Shown: one piece after another, positions 23,801 through 31,949 of the stretch | How positions within the stretch are numbered: position 1 is the stretch's first letter | Layout: every line of letters begins with the position of its first letter | Assembly (NCBI RefSeq): GCF_043641665.1 | Contig: NC_092191.1 | Coordinates: 24,070,581-24,134,580 of the forward strand | Direction of reading: 5' to 3' | From: Enoplosus armatus | Taxonomy: Eukaryota; Chordata; Actinopteri; Centrarchiformes; Enoplosidae | Length of the DNA stretch: 64,000 nt | The notes under the pieces: model-generated | The model's input: only the letters and a program-made list of their open reading frames with translations | The model's database searches: none | Told to the model about the DNA's origin: nothing | Translations under genes and position numbers: made by a program

Positions 23801-26460
23801 TCTGTCAGTGCTCAGCACAAACATCTTGTTGGGGTGAACATGGTAAAGCTGCTCTATAGTGTTTTCAGGTCGGGTCATTAATGGCTCGCCTGGCTCAAAC
23901 ATACTGGTTATGGCTGTTAACCTTAATCTGTGTGCCGTGTTTCATCCTGCCGATATGAAAGATATGAAATTCTGAATTCAATTTAAAGTTTTCTTTAACA
24001 TGCTTTTACATTTTGACCTTTTAAACAAGGCAATTCATTAAGAACCAACTGATGTTGATTTACGTGTTAGCCCCCCAAAAAAAAGGAAGTCAAGCGAGGT
24101 TCTATGTAAGTTCTTTGATTCCACTAACGGAGACATGGAGAGGGAAGAAAGAGGAGCTGCTGTGTGTGAGTAGTAATCAGCACCACAATGGTTGGACCAC
24201 TCAAGCCAACCAGGGTTTAAATAAACACTGTGTATAGTGCCAAGCGGGCTGTGTTTCACTGTTGTAATGGGTGATGCAGAAGCAAAGAACCACCCGACAC
24301 AAAACGAAGGAAGCAAAGTATTTGCTTGTATATTATCAAGAGAACCCAAAAAACAAGACAAAAAGCTACAAGTGCAGACAGATGCAATCAATGTGCTACA
24401 CCAAGGAATACGCAGGACTAGCTACTAACTAGTTTGGTTGATTTCATGATACAAGACAGATCAGTTAAGTCATATGATGTGACATCTGTGTTCACCATAT
24501 GTTTGTGTGTGTGTGTGTGTGTGTGTGTGAACACCACAGAGGCCATGAAGGATCCATTTAAGGACGCAGAGCTGTTGCCCATGCTGAAGAAGATGTTGGA
24601 GGATCCTGTAGGGGCAGTCGAAGTCAAGTTCAGTGCTTTAGGTCTCATCTGCAGCCTGGCGAACTCCGGTATGTGTTTGATTTTACAACACACATTCACA
24701 CACGTCCTGTTCCACCGCAAATTTCCAGATGTGTGAGAAAAACTCATCAAAGACCAGAGCTTTCCATAAGCAGCCGCCTACTCACTCAAGTTACTACTGC
24801 TTTATTATATTCAGTTTTTGATTCTGATAAAAATAGTTTTAATTAACAAGTTGCGAGTACCTTTTTCGACCACTAGCCTCCACTTCAAAACAATGCGAGC
24901 ATGATGCTAGAGAAACGTGGCTATCTGTCTACATCTGACCCGCCACCACATGCTCTATATGAATGTGACAGGTCGTGTCCTGCTGAGTAGAGAGCGGAGA
25001 GTCGTCTTCGGTGTTTTGACAAATATTTGAAAAATAGCTGATGATGAAACACATTAAAGCTATAGAAGCTAATTTTGACCACTGCATGTCACTAACAATA
25101 TCTAATTGAAGGGCTCCTTTAAAGAAAATGTGTGTCCGTAAGCACCCACCCCCCTTTTGTATTTAGTCTTTTAAAAAACTGGACCAGGTCTGAATCAAAC
25201 CATCAACCAATCAGGGTAATCAGGGGGTTCTGTGTTTTGATTCTTCTCGTCCAACCATTCTGATTCCCACTCCAATCGAACCTTCTGGATTGGAGTGTAC
25301 AGAGTCGAAGTACAGAGTCGATGTGATTGGCCAGTTACGTGCTAGCTAACCCTGATTGGTTGTTTGATTCAGACAAAGGGGGCGGGTGCTCACAGACACA
25401 CATTTTTTTTTAAAGGAGCCCTTCAATTAGATATTGTCAGTGACATGCAATGGTCAAAATGAGTTATTTCAACCAAAATTATAATTAAATAATATTGCCT
25501 ACTGTAGCTTTAAGAATTGCATTGATTGTACAGGTGGATCACCGGTGGCAGCAAAAAGGGCTGCATGTTCCATATATACGGCACGTTCATGGGCTATCTT
25601 GCTGACAGCTTGGAAGTCCCCGTTTTGTTTTGGGGGGGGGCTATCAGTATTTAACAAAGCTTGCTTCTAGAGAGGATCCATTGTGGTCTGTAGCCTGAGG
25701 AGTGGTCTCATCAGCAAAAACAAATGAAGAGAAAGACATGTGTTACGGTGCTATGGTACCTAGGATATCATTTAGGGTGGGGTCCAGTGAGTTCCCAGAC
25801 AGAAGACAAAAACAGCTGTAATCATCTATCCAAAGCCCAGGACTGATTCTAAAATGGAGCTATGTTTCACGACATGGACCTCTCTTTGTGTCTTGAGAGA
25901 GAAGTTGGGACTTTTTACGTAGATTTCGGCACAGTTGATGTCTCTTTGGAGCCGGCCATCTAGTGGCCATTTGAGGGACTAGCAGTTTAAAACATTTGAG
26001 ACTGCTTTAGCAGTCAGCGGTGATGTTGCCACTTTAGGTCCAGCGGAGGCAGATGTTTTGAGACACTGGTTCTTTCTATAGCCTGTTGAATCAAGCAATG
26101 ATCACCAGGCCTCACTGCAGGTGTGTGTCTATTTCCTCTGTTGTGCTCTCTGTTCCTCATTTTAAAAGACAGGAGGAAAGGTTATATATGGGACACACAC
26201 AGATGTTCAGAGAATACTCTGGACCTGATTTATATCTTATATGCACTTTTTTTTTTTACCTCCACTACTAATTGCAATCCATCTCACACTTCTCACCGTC
26301 TCTCTCTTCTTCTTTCCAATCCTTGTCTCCAGGTGTGATGAAGGAGGAGTTGAACTCTGTGAATATGAAGGAAAGCCTCAGTAAACTGACAGATCATAGT
26401 AGCAGTAAACTTGCCTCGCAGGCCAGCTCCATACTGGCAATTCTCGGTGACACCAGCTAA
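7189..26460 (+). CDS. rap1gds1: RAP1GDS1 (SmgGDS) family armadillo protein, complete 14-exon gene
   Basis: Coding exons: 7189-7201, 11903-12007, 13170-13292, 15479-15604, 15988-16116, 16635-16760, 17839-17982, 19758-19889, 21183-21317, 21743-21868, 22795-22934, 23082-23208, 24540-24668, 26333-26460. They total 1683 nt, or 560 residues, and all junctions are GT/AG. SmgGDS proteins are cytosolic armadillo-repeat chaperones and exchange factors for Rho and Rap GTPases with polybasic tails. Diagnostic stretches are QLQLSGALAIANFARN, SVQHAGLSALRNLAIP, MPPVQFKLLGTLRM and MATSEHVIMQNEALVALA. Nearly every exon is one repeat with phase-1 borders. The length matches the 558-residue isoform; the extra repeat of the 607-residue form is absent. 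The N-terminal third and C terminus are rather diverged from mammalian RAP1GDS1 as I remember it, so this may be a teleost paralogue (rap1gds1-like). Confidence 0.9.
9886..10090 (+). repeat. Dispersed fish repeat A, copy 1 (+)
   Basis: Contains TATTACAGAGACCCAACAGT and CCACCATGAGCAAGCACTAT, then TCCTTTTAAGAGGCAGAGAC. The same phrases occur in three other places in this window. Truncated at both ends. Confidence 0.85.
10367..10590 (-). repeat. Dispersed fish repeat A, copy 2 (-)
   Basis: Reverse complement of the same family (GCTCATGGTGGGAACTGTTG; CTCTTAAAAGGAAGTTTTTC), ending in TATATAAATAAAAT. It faces copy 1 across about 280 bp, so the intron RNA could fold into a long hairpin. Confidence 0.85.
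10610..11020. repeat. Dispersed repeat containing a CTCF-like core
   Basis: GC-rich opening, then ACATGGAGGGGGCGGGGCTT and CCAGCCACCAGGGGGCGATC at 10951-10970. I recognise this phrase as a common teleost interspersed sequence. It has no coding potential; its borders are uncertain. Confidence 0.5.
11903..12007 (+). CDS. rap1gds1: rap1gds1 coding exon 2
   Basis: Residues 5-39, DSLSEALKAI to AALLEK. 105 nt, phase 1 to 1. The acceptor follows directly on a 26-unit (GT)n run (GTGTTGCAG), with almost no other pyrimidine tract. Donor GTAAGT. Confidence 0.85.
12008..13169 (+). other. rap1gds1 intron 2, nothing recognised
   Basis: 1.16 kb of AT-rich unique-looking sequence. Around 12810-12950 a short inverted arrangement (AGGTGGGCTGCATGGCCTGA ... 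GCGGGTCATG) may be an old MITE, but I cannot define its ends. Confidence 0.4.
13170..13292 (+). CDS. rap1gds1: rap1gds1 coding exon 3
   Basis: Residues 40-80, including DAAVEIARSGILPTLVQALR and SCQVALVVAEMARE: one armadillo unit. 123 nt, phase 1 to 1; acceptor CCCACAG, donor GTAGGA. Confidence 0.88.
13497..13560 (-). mobile_element. LINE 3'-tail fragment
   Basis: AAGATAGACTTTATTAATCC then CACAGCGGGGAAATTTACA: the reverse complement of a LINE 3' end. Strongly 5'-truncated, within rap1gds1 intron 3. Confidence 0.65.
13683..14065 (-). repeat. Dispersed fish repeat B, first half
   Basis: Begins TTAATTTAACCTTTATTTAA, then CAGGTAATCTCAGTGAGACG and CAAGAGAGACCTG. I recognise this as a widespread teleost repeat. 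The same opening appears in degraded form at 49812. It appears to be interrupted by repeat A at 14066 and resumed near 15126. Confidence 0.6.
14066..15125 (+). repeat. Dispersed fish repeat A, copy 3 (long form)
   Basis: The longest copy here. It starts ATTCAATTCAATTCAATTTT, then TTATTTATGTGGCGCCAAAT, and passes through CCACCATGAGCAAGCACTAT. It continues into an interior with trinucleotide-rich (AAT) sequence and the phrases GAGCTTGATAGCTGAAGGCT and AGAGCTTTGTAGGTCAGGAG. It shows that the family extends at least 1 kb beyond the parts kept in copies 1 and 2. No open frame of note. Confidence 0.75.
15126..15245 (-). repeat. Possible continuation of repeat B
   Basis: TCAGGGCTCCATGATGGACA and CATCCCCATAGTCCAGGAGA are phrases I associate with the interior of the repeat that begins at 13683. 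If that is right, repeat A copy 3 landed inside it. Confidence 0.4.
15479..15604 (+). CDS. rap1gds1: rap1gds1 coding exon 4
   Basis: Residues 81-122, including EPCIEAGLVKVLVPHL and LLNTGRAIGRICFDN. Two acceptors are possible; the AG at 15477-15478 is preferred over the one at 15483-15484 because it keeps the spacing of family members. 126 nt, phase 1 to 1. Confidence 0.85.
15988..16116 (+). CDS. rap1gds1: rap1gds1 coding exon 5
   Basis: Residues 123-165, including QNGVIPRLVSIIREYP and VNVCLLALCNLADM. It corresponds to the repeat that follows the isoform-specific exon in mammals; here it follows exon 4 after an intron of only 383 bp. Acceptor CACCCAG, donor GTGATT. Confidence 0.88.
16117..16634 (+). 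other. rap1gds1 intron 5, nothing recognised
   Basis: 0.5 kb with no repeat or exon that I can identify. Confidence 0.5.
16635..16760 (+). CDS. rap1gds1: rap1gds1 coding exon 6
   Basis: Residues 166-207, including ALAELDVADVLTSQL and RHVILEILGSLGES. 126 nt, phase 1 to 1; acceptor GTTTACAG, donor GTAAGA. Confidence 0.85.
16761..17838 (+). other. rap1gds1 intron 6, nothing recognised
   Basis: 1.1 kb, AT-rich, with a G13 homopolymer near 17626-17639. No exon or element identified. Confidence 0.5.
17839..17982 (+). CDS. rap1gds1: rap1gds1 coding exon 7
   Basis: Residues 208-255, including KLQFAESGVPEALSEMI and IKIASNLIVSLLLG. 144 nt, phase 1 to 1; acceptor CCCACCAG, donor GTGAGT. Confidence 0.88.
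18360..18810 (+). mobile_element. 5'-truncated LINE 3' end
   Basis: A decayed C-terminal coding remnant (CATCATACTGTTCAACTCCT, reading AIILFNSS) is followed by AT-rich 3' UTR and the diagnostic end GAACGGGAGCACCTGTAACT then CCCCGGGGATCAATGAAGTA, with a degenerate ATTCTG tail. Lies in rap1gds1 intron 7. Confidence 0.75.
18985..19250 (-). pseudogene. hAT transposase C-terminal (dimerisation) fragment
   Basis: On the minus strand from about 19188: PLDWWKSIRTFFPRLASIAR, then YLCVPRPSVPSERVISTAGL and LTPQHVDTLLFLNKN. This is the WWK...FP.L...A..YL..P..SVPSER.FS.AG signature of the hAT dimerisation domain (ZBED/Ac-like). Upstream of the block the frame shifts and stops, and the rest of the transposase is missing. 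It sits in rap1gds1 intron 7 next to a LINE tail. Confidence 0.85.
19721..19754. repeat. (GT)n run overlapping the exon 8 acceptor
   Basis: Eleven GT units, CT, then further TG units running straight into CAG at 19755-19757. There is no uninterrupted pyrimidine tract. Confidence 0.9.
19758..19889 (+). CDS. rap1gds1: rap1gds1 coding exon 8
   Basis: Residues 256-299, DESMQKCFGEG to QLQLSGALAIANFARN, one of the most conserved blocks. 132 nt, phase 1 to 1. The acceptor is embedded in TG repeats (CTGTGTGTGTGTCAG). Confidence 0.92.
20885..21110 (+). repeat. SINE-like repeat G, copy 1, with a poly-C run
   Basis: Contains a run of about 22 C residues (20949-20970), then GTTGAAGTGTCCTTGAGCAA, GACACTGAGCACCTTGCATG and GCCATCGGTGTGTGAATGGG. 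The same phrases recur at 38046-38240 and 59345-59515. I recognise these as a common teleost short interspersed repeat; I did not identify its pol III boxes. Confidence 0.7.
21183..21317 (+). CDS. rap1gds1: rap1gds1 coding exon 9
   Basis: Residues 300-344, CVKMLDLGVVPHILTLLEQH and SVQHAGLSALRNLAIP. 135 nt, phase 1 to 1; acceptor TTTCTGTCAG, donor GTACTG. Confidence 0.92.
21743..21868 (+). CDS. rap1gds1: rap1gds1 coding exon 10
   Basis: Residues 345-386, VRMLEDGVTERIKTLL and MPPVQFKLLGTLRMMVD. 126 nt, phase 1 to 1; acceptor GTCTTCCAG, donor GTGAGC. Confidence 0.92.
22195..22457 (+). repeat. MITE C, truncated copy
   Basis: Begins TTTAAAGGTCCCATATTCTA, then GACTCCACTAGAGCAGCTTT. It matches the first 250 bp of the complete copy at 38754-39260 and stops abruptly near 22457 (CCCTGTACTGGCCAG). 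In rap1gds1 intron 10. Confidence 0.8.
22795..22934 (+). CDS. rap1gds1: rap1gds1 coding exon 11
   Basis: Residues 387-433, VMEWCEAKDHAGVRGEASR and LAALIRHSRSP. 140 nt, ends in phase 0. A pyrimidine tract and a short (TG)n run both precede the acceptor. Confidence 0.92.
23082..23208 (+). CDS. rap1gds1: rap1gds1 coding exon 12
   Basis: Residues 434-475, GVRHLISMATSEHVIMQ then NEALVALAIASATDI. 127 nt, phase 0 to 1; acceptor CTCTGACAG, donor GTAAAG. Confidence 0.92.
23209..24539 (+). other. rap1gds1 intron 12, no element identified
   Basis: 1.3 kb without a recognisable exon or mobile element apart from the terminal (GT)n run at 24504-24529. Confidence 0.45.
24540..24668 (+). CDS. rap1gds1: rap1gds1 coding exon 13
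   Basis: Residues 476-518, LLPMLKKMLEDPVGAVEVK then FSALGLICSLANS. 129 nt, phase 1 to 1. A 13-unit (GT)n run ends 10 bases before the ACACCACAG acceptor. Confidence 0.88.
25054..25513. repeat. MITE D, copy 1 (long imperfect palindrome)
   Basis: Ends are TTAAAGCTATAGAAGCTAAT and the inverted TGCCTACTGTAGCTTTAA. The two arms are inverted copies over about 150 bp: TCTAATTGAAGGGCTCCTTT on the left pairs with AAAGGAGCCCTTCAATTAGA on the right. No coding capacity. A second copy is at 42101-42498. Confidence 0.85.
26333..26460 (+). CDS. rap1gds1: rap1gds1 coding exon 14 and stop
   Basis: Residues 519-560, KEELNSVNMKESLSKL to SILAILGDTS, then TAA. Acceptor TTGTCTCCAG. This C-terminal helical tail is the least conserved part of the protein. 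Confidence 0.85.
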
Positions 26461-26667
26461 ACCAGCACACTGCAGCGGCAAAGGATCTCGTCTGCCGTAT
26501 GGATTTATCCAGTTTATTCAACGACATACTTTAATCCAAATGATCTTACTGCACAGATACTGCTAAATATTGAATTGGCTTTTAAAAATGTCACCTGTTT
26601 TGTGGCAATAATTACTTATTGAAGACAAGCAAGACTGTTGTCCCCAATAGCCTCTGTTTGCGGAAGG

Positions 26668-26673
26668 AATAAA
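26668..26673 (+). terminator. rap1gds1: rap1gds1 polyadenylation signal
   Basis: AATAAA 208 bp after the stop codon, the first canonical signal downstream. It implies a short 3' UTR of about 0.23 kb. Confidence 0.6.
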
Positions 26674-27654
26674 CCACATACTGACACAATATTTTCAGTT
26701 CTTAAAGCCTTATGAGAAGTAGAACTAAAAGTGTAATGTTTGCCGTGAGTGTTGGCTCTTAAGGAAAGGCCATGAGGTCATTCAAAACAAAAAGGGGGTT
26801 CATTCAGTCGGGAGCATGGCATGACAATCCACCGGCTAGATCATGAGACATCCTACGTGCATTTTGGACTGAGGGTGGAGCTAGAGGACGTTTACAGAGT
26901 GTCCAAACGGAAAGGGTTTGTGTCTGGGGAGCATGGCAGCCTCTCCAGACACTTTGTCATGGAACACAAATTTAATCAAAGGAAAATGATGACAATGACG
27001 TTTCCCTTTTAGGGACATTTGACAATGACCCTAAAAGAAGGAAACCATAAGTGTAAACTATAAATACCTTTACCACTTTCATCTGGCCAGTAGTTGTTGC
27101 GGTGTCTTGCTCTGTGGTGGATGGATGGACTGATGGACTTGACATCACCTTGTTTGGGGTCTGCTAGTTGAGGGTCGAAAATATTAGGGCAAATGATTTA
27201 TCCTTATGGGATGCCGGCTAATTTTAACAGTGTCATTTAGTATACAGTGAACTTTGCCACTATCAAACATTCAATACTGACATCTATTCCTTTAGTACAG
27301 GCTCAGCTGCAAGTATATCATATAAAGTTCAGAAGTCTCAGAACATTCAGAAAATTGGCAAAAAAAAATATTTTTATTCAAATTCAAATTTATTGAAAGT
27401 GCATCCAGATTATGAACAAACTGACTGCAAACGGCATTTCTTTCTTTTTCTGCATCAAAAAGGTGACAAAATATGACTAGGCGATAAGAAATTTCTTCCA
27501 AGGTCCACATACTGCATTTCCTTCAGAGCTTTCAGCCACATCTCATGGCCTTCATCAGCGGATGGAGTTTGCTCTGTTGTCATGGAGATAGTTCGAGGTT
27601 CTGGTGTTGAAACACTAGCGTGATTGAGGTGTGATCACCAATCCAAACTGTCTG

Positions 27655-28070
27655 AGGGTCCAAGCTGGAGAACCAGTTTCTCAAAGCACTTCATCAGAAC
27701 AGAGGTGAGTGCCTTTTTAATCGTCTGGCAGTAAGTAGGGCAGGAGAAGCAGGGAAATATGATTTACCAAATTGGGGGGGGGGGGGGGGTCTGGCAGAAA
27801 ACATGGTCCAGGGTATTGCTTCCCCTGGTCGGGTTTGTGGACATGCTGGTGAAATTTAGGTAAAACAGTTCTGAGGTATACCATCCGGTTGTTTTATCAT
27901 GCGACTACTCATTACCTCATCCAGTTCTTGTAGAGCATTTTTTGAATTTACCTCTGGGGGAATGTAAACTCTCTGGGCCAATGTGGTCGACATCTAAACA
28001 TTTAAAAACTCCACATCTGGGAAACATTGCCCATCAACTTTAATGGTTAGCTCAGTTTTCATCACTTTAA
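27655..28070 (-). pseudogene. Decayed LINE fragment (antisense)
   Basis: Reading the minus strand from about 27720 gives ALTSVLMKCFEKLV, which matches the [20 protein letters not shown] block of L2 reverse transcriptase. Further on (about 27950-28060), GAATGTAAACTCTCTGGGCC on the plus strand resembles the endonuclease VYIPPE region. Heavily mutated; the blocks are compressed. Confidence 0.6.
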
Positions 28071-28511
28071 ATCCAAGGAGTAACATTTCCCCTGCAGACT
28101 AACATTTTCACAAAACAAGTGACAACAATTATAAAGTTTGGGGATTGTGCAGCAATATTGTTTGACCTAAAATATTTAATTTAATTTGAATGACTCCAGT
28201 TACAAATGAAACCACTGGCTAAGGTTGTTGATATAAAAATGCTTTGGGCTTGATTTCTCTGTATCTTTGCCAATCAATGGTGTAAAATGTACTTGAAGAC
28301 TGAAACCTGAGTCAGAGTTGAACAAAAGTATTAATGGAGCCACATTAACGAATCTGCATGGCATGGCCTAGTCCTAGAACCTTTATTGGATGCTGTCTCT
28401 CCGCAAACGGTCCTGAGCTCCTTTAGTAAAAGTTGTACTGTACATAAATTGGGGATGTCTATATGAATATTTGCATTATGTCACGGTTTAAGATGGGTAT
28501 AGCCAAAACCC

Positions 28512-28710
28512 ATAGAGTGTTGCAGGGATGATGAATTTTTGTCGGCCAACCCAGAAGTTAGCATCGCCAAAGATCGACAAAGAGCCAATGGGATTTTGGA
28601 TTATTGCAGAAAATAAGCTCCGTGGCAAAACAGAAGTTTATGATACTTACACATTTTGTTCAGCAAGATAATCTTCACTAATGAACACCACTTTTAGGAT
28701 TTTCCATTGG
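28512..28710 (+). repeat. MITE F, copy 1 (5' part only)
   Basis: ATAGAGTGTTGCAGGGATGA, then AGCCAATGGGATTTTGGATT and TCAGCAAGATAATCTTCACT, shared with copies at 34519, 48072 and 55612. Truncated after about 200 bp. Confidence 0.8.
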
Positions 28711-31700
28711 CAGTCCTAACTAAAGGTGCTCTTTGCATCTGCACGTGTCAGACTGAAGCATGCTAATGTCGCGATCATCTCATATGTGATGGATGGTAGA
28801 GATTAGAAAGATAATACTCTGCATTGGCAATGTAGTATTATAACCATTACATTTGGGTTTAGTTACATTGAATGAAGAATTTTGGCTGAGGCTTTTTCAG
28901 GCACAAACTTCTGTTTGCTGGTTGTAATTATGACCCAGATGTTGATGAGAATGACGATCATGTTGAAACTGGTACTTAAAGTAACTCTGATATGACATGA
29001 ATGCAGCATAAAGGCTTTATCGCACCAGCATGTAGGATCAAATGGAATTTGTTTGAACGGTGCAATTGTCACTTTGATATGCACATGCAGGTTAACCAGT
29101 AGCAAACTAGTGTTAACTTAAATTATGCTGACTTAAATCCAGAAGGGGTGCAGCCTCATCGGCCACAATGAATAAGCTATCTGAAAACTATCACGTTTTA
29201 AAAATTGATTAAAAAAAAAAAATCAACATGCCCAACAAGTCCCCCCCCAAAGTATACAACAATGAAGTGTTTTCTGATCTGAGACCTCTATCATCGGGAC
29301 AACGCTGTTTGTCAGTGTCTGCCAAAATGAGCGTTTTCTCATCTTGGTTTTGGCCCCCCAAAACAAATTGATTTTAAGCTTTAATTTAGCTTACCACCTT
29401 TAATCAAAAATGCCCCCGCAGTTCGGGTCAAAATCCAGAAATTTGAACTGTCAGCAGTGCAGCATTGAGGGAAAAAAAACACACACCACATACGCAGCTT
29501 AACGGTGGTAGGCTGCGTGGGTGGGGACTAGGAATCTGCAGCTATATTTGAATGAAAATCTCCATGATAACTCCTTCAAAAATGACTGACAGGTGCCTAG
29601 ACTTATCTACTGCAACTATGCTTCCTCCAATTGTTAAAGGGTAAGTACTATCAAATGATGTAGGTTTTTTAAAAACCTTTCACTCATCTTGCTGGAATTA
29701 TTTTGTTACTTTATAGTCTACCCAATTTGGCATTTAGCAAAGTGCTTGCCCAATTGGCTCCAGCGTAACAGCAATAGAACTGACTTACTCTCTTCTGTAA
29801 AGGAAGCCTCCTGTGTTATGTTATGCAGAAAACATAATGGAGAAAAGCAAGTCTCCCATCTGACAAAGGGGTCCTATAGAAGCCACTGGCACAACATGTT
29901 GAACTGTAACCAGTGAAGTATACAATCATTCTAACACAATAAGCACAACAGTGCTCTAAGCAATTCAGTGTGAATTTATAGTTGGTTAATCATAGGCAAC
30001 GGGTGAACGTGTGTGTTCTATATAACATGAATAATCTGGCAATGGACATGACAGTTTCGCTCTAATGTTTCATGTAATATCTGTGTTGACATGACTCTGT
30101 ATACATAACTAGATATCACTTGACATTTTAACTGAACTAAATCTGTATATTTTTCAGAAGGGACGTATTTGACATTTTCTGAGCTTTGTTCGAGACAGAA
30201 CAATAAAGTTATGCAATGTCTCACCGCCATTTGGTGTCTAATTACTAATCTCTTTTCTCTTTAATTCTTATCGATATATCGACATATATATTAGGATACA
30301 GTTGACGCATTGGTGAATAATAATTCGTGTTTTTTGTTCTAATTTAGTTTTTTTGCAGTTAAATTGCAAAAGAATGAAGGGAGATGGACATTTCAAATGC
30401 AGTTTGAATGGTAAAAATCTGTTCAGTTCACCACTGTGGAGATATCAATGTCTAAAGTCAAGAAAACTTGTCTTGCCCACAAATTTGAGGGCGTGGGTTT
30501 CAAAGAGTATAACATCAGAAGGTGCTGTAGGTGCGTGAGTTCAACATATCGACCCAAAGAAACATACATTGAACATCGGACCCAGGGGAAACCCTTTGAA
30601 AGGTTTTTGTCTGTCAGCTGGGGAACATAGGACCCTGGGAACATAGATAAGCTCCCCATTGATGGCATCTGACACAGTTTCTAAAATGACCTTCCCCGTT
30701 GTCTTGTCCCGTGAGGGCTTTTTTAGATCTTCTGAAATGAAAGAATCATAGCCAATTCCTCAAGAAATGGAACATGGACAGTTCAGCAGCGTTGGTAGTA
30801 TGAAACTCACATTGTTAAATTCCTGCTGCTTTTCTGGGCAGATCACAACACTCCTTTATAAAGTCGTCCTCTGCAAATTGGTTTCTGTGATGGGCTCAAA
30901 GTCGATAGCATCAGTGATATTAGCAGTTGGGTACCAATGTTGTTCTGGCAGGTTTTAGTCACCTGCTGCAGACCCCTCCTGTTCCTGGGCCTGTCCTACC
31001 AGTTGTCTCACTTTTTCCTCTCACTTTTTCCCCATGTAGTACTTGAACGACTTGTGTTTTCTTTCACAAATATCATATTACATTATAGTCCTATATTCCT
31101 TCATCATAAGTTAGTAAATTAAACAGACACACTTCACCCTTAAACACTGTCAAATAAAAAGTAGTCATTTTACCACCATGTCTGGACTTTCTCTGCATTC
31201 ACTGCCCACTTTTTGCTTTCTTGGTACTGCTGCCATGTCTAGCGAGTTGGTGGTGTAGCCTCTTTGGCAGAGAGAAGTGGTTTTGCACCTGCCAATCATG
31301 AAAGAAGTACGTGATGAACAGGGGCTGCATTCACAAAACCGCAACAGCTGCTAAAAGTAGCTCCTCACTGGCTGAGTTAGGATGAAACAACTAAAAAAAG
31401 AGACATAGTAAATAAGGAAATAAGGATTCAATCAGCTCACCAACAAGTTAAATCAATCCAATAACAGGAGATGATGGTTGTTGATCTCCACTAGTTGGAG
31501 GAAAAATGCAGTCATCAAACCAAAAATGCAGTCTTCAGCTCAGACCTCACCTTACCTCACAGCTGCCATGAATTAATAACCGCAATAAATGTATAAATAA
31601 AGCTGATTTCATGGCCATTCTCAAAACATAGCTTTCGAGTATCACTTTAGCCTTCTGCAACTTCCAAATATAACCATTTGATTGCAGGACACTTTGCGTT

Positions 31701-31949
31701 ACCAGTGGTGGCACATCCAGCTGTCTGCTGCTTGTCAGGCTGTTTAGTCTCACATGGCCAGACCTATCTCCACACTTCGGAGAAAGGTCTGGCTCAACCC
31801 ATTATCATTCTGGGACAGGAGAAAAATGTCCAGGATGTAGCAACGTGCCGTGACGTGCCCACAGACAACTTTGCAGCATTGTGTTCATTTGAAATTTAGT
31901 GGCACTTTTGAGACCCTCCCGTGATTCATCTTGCGGTGAATGGTGAATT

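Larger units (their letters stand above)
26674..31949. other. Intergenic region between rap1gds1 and the retroviral remnant
   Basis: Mostly unique-looking AT-rich DNA. I can support an antisense LINE scrap at 27655-28070, a MITE F fragment at 28512-28710 and a weak LINE-like scrap at 30905-30990. Open frames up to about 80 codons in it show no family similarity. Confidence 0.5.

Noticed and set aside
26821..27012. 63-codon frame downstream of rap1gds1
   Set aside because: Beyond the stop codon and poly(A) signal, no similarity, and no splice sites linking it to the gene.
30423..30668. Overlapping frames on both strands near 30.4-30.7 kb
   Set aside because: No family similarity, no splice context and AT-rich composition. 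Only a nearby scrap (30905-30990) resembles the LINE remnant at 43.8 kb.
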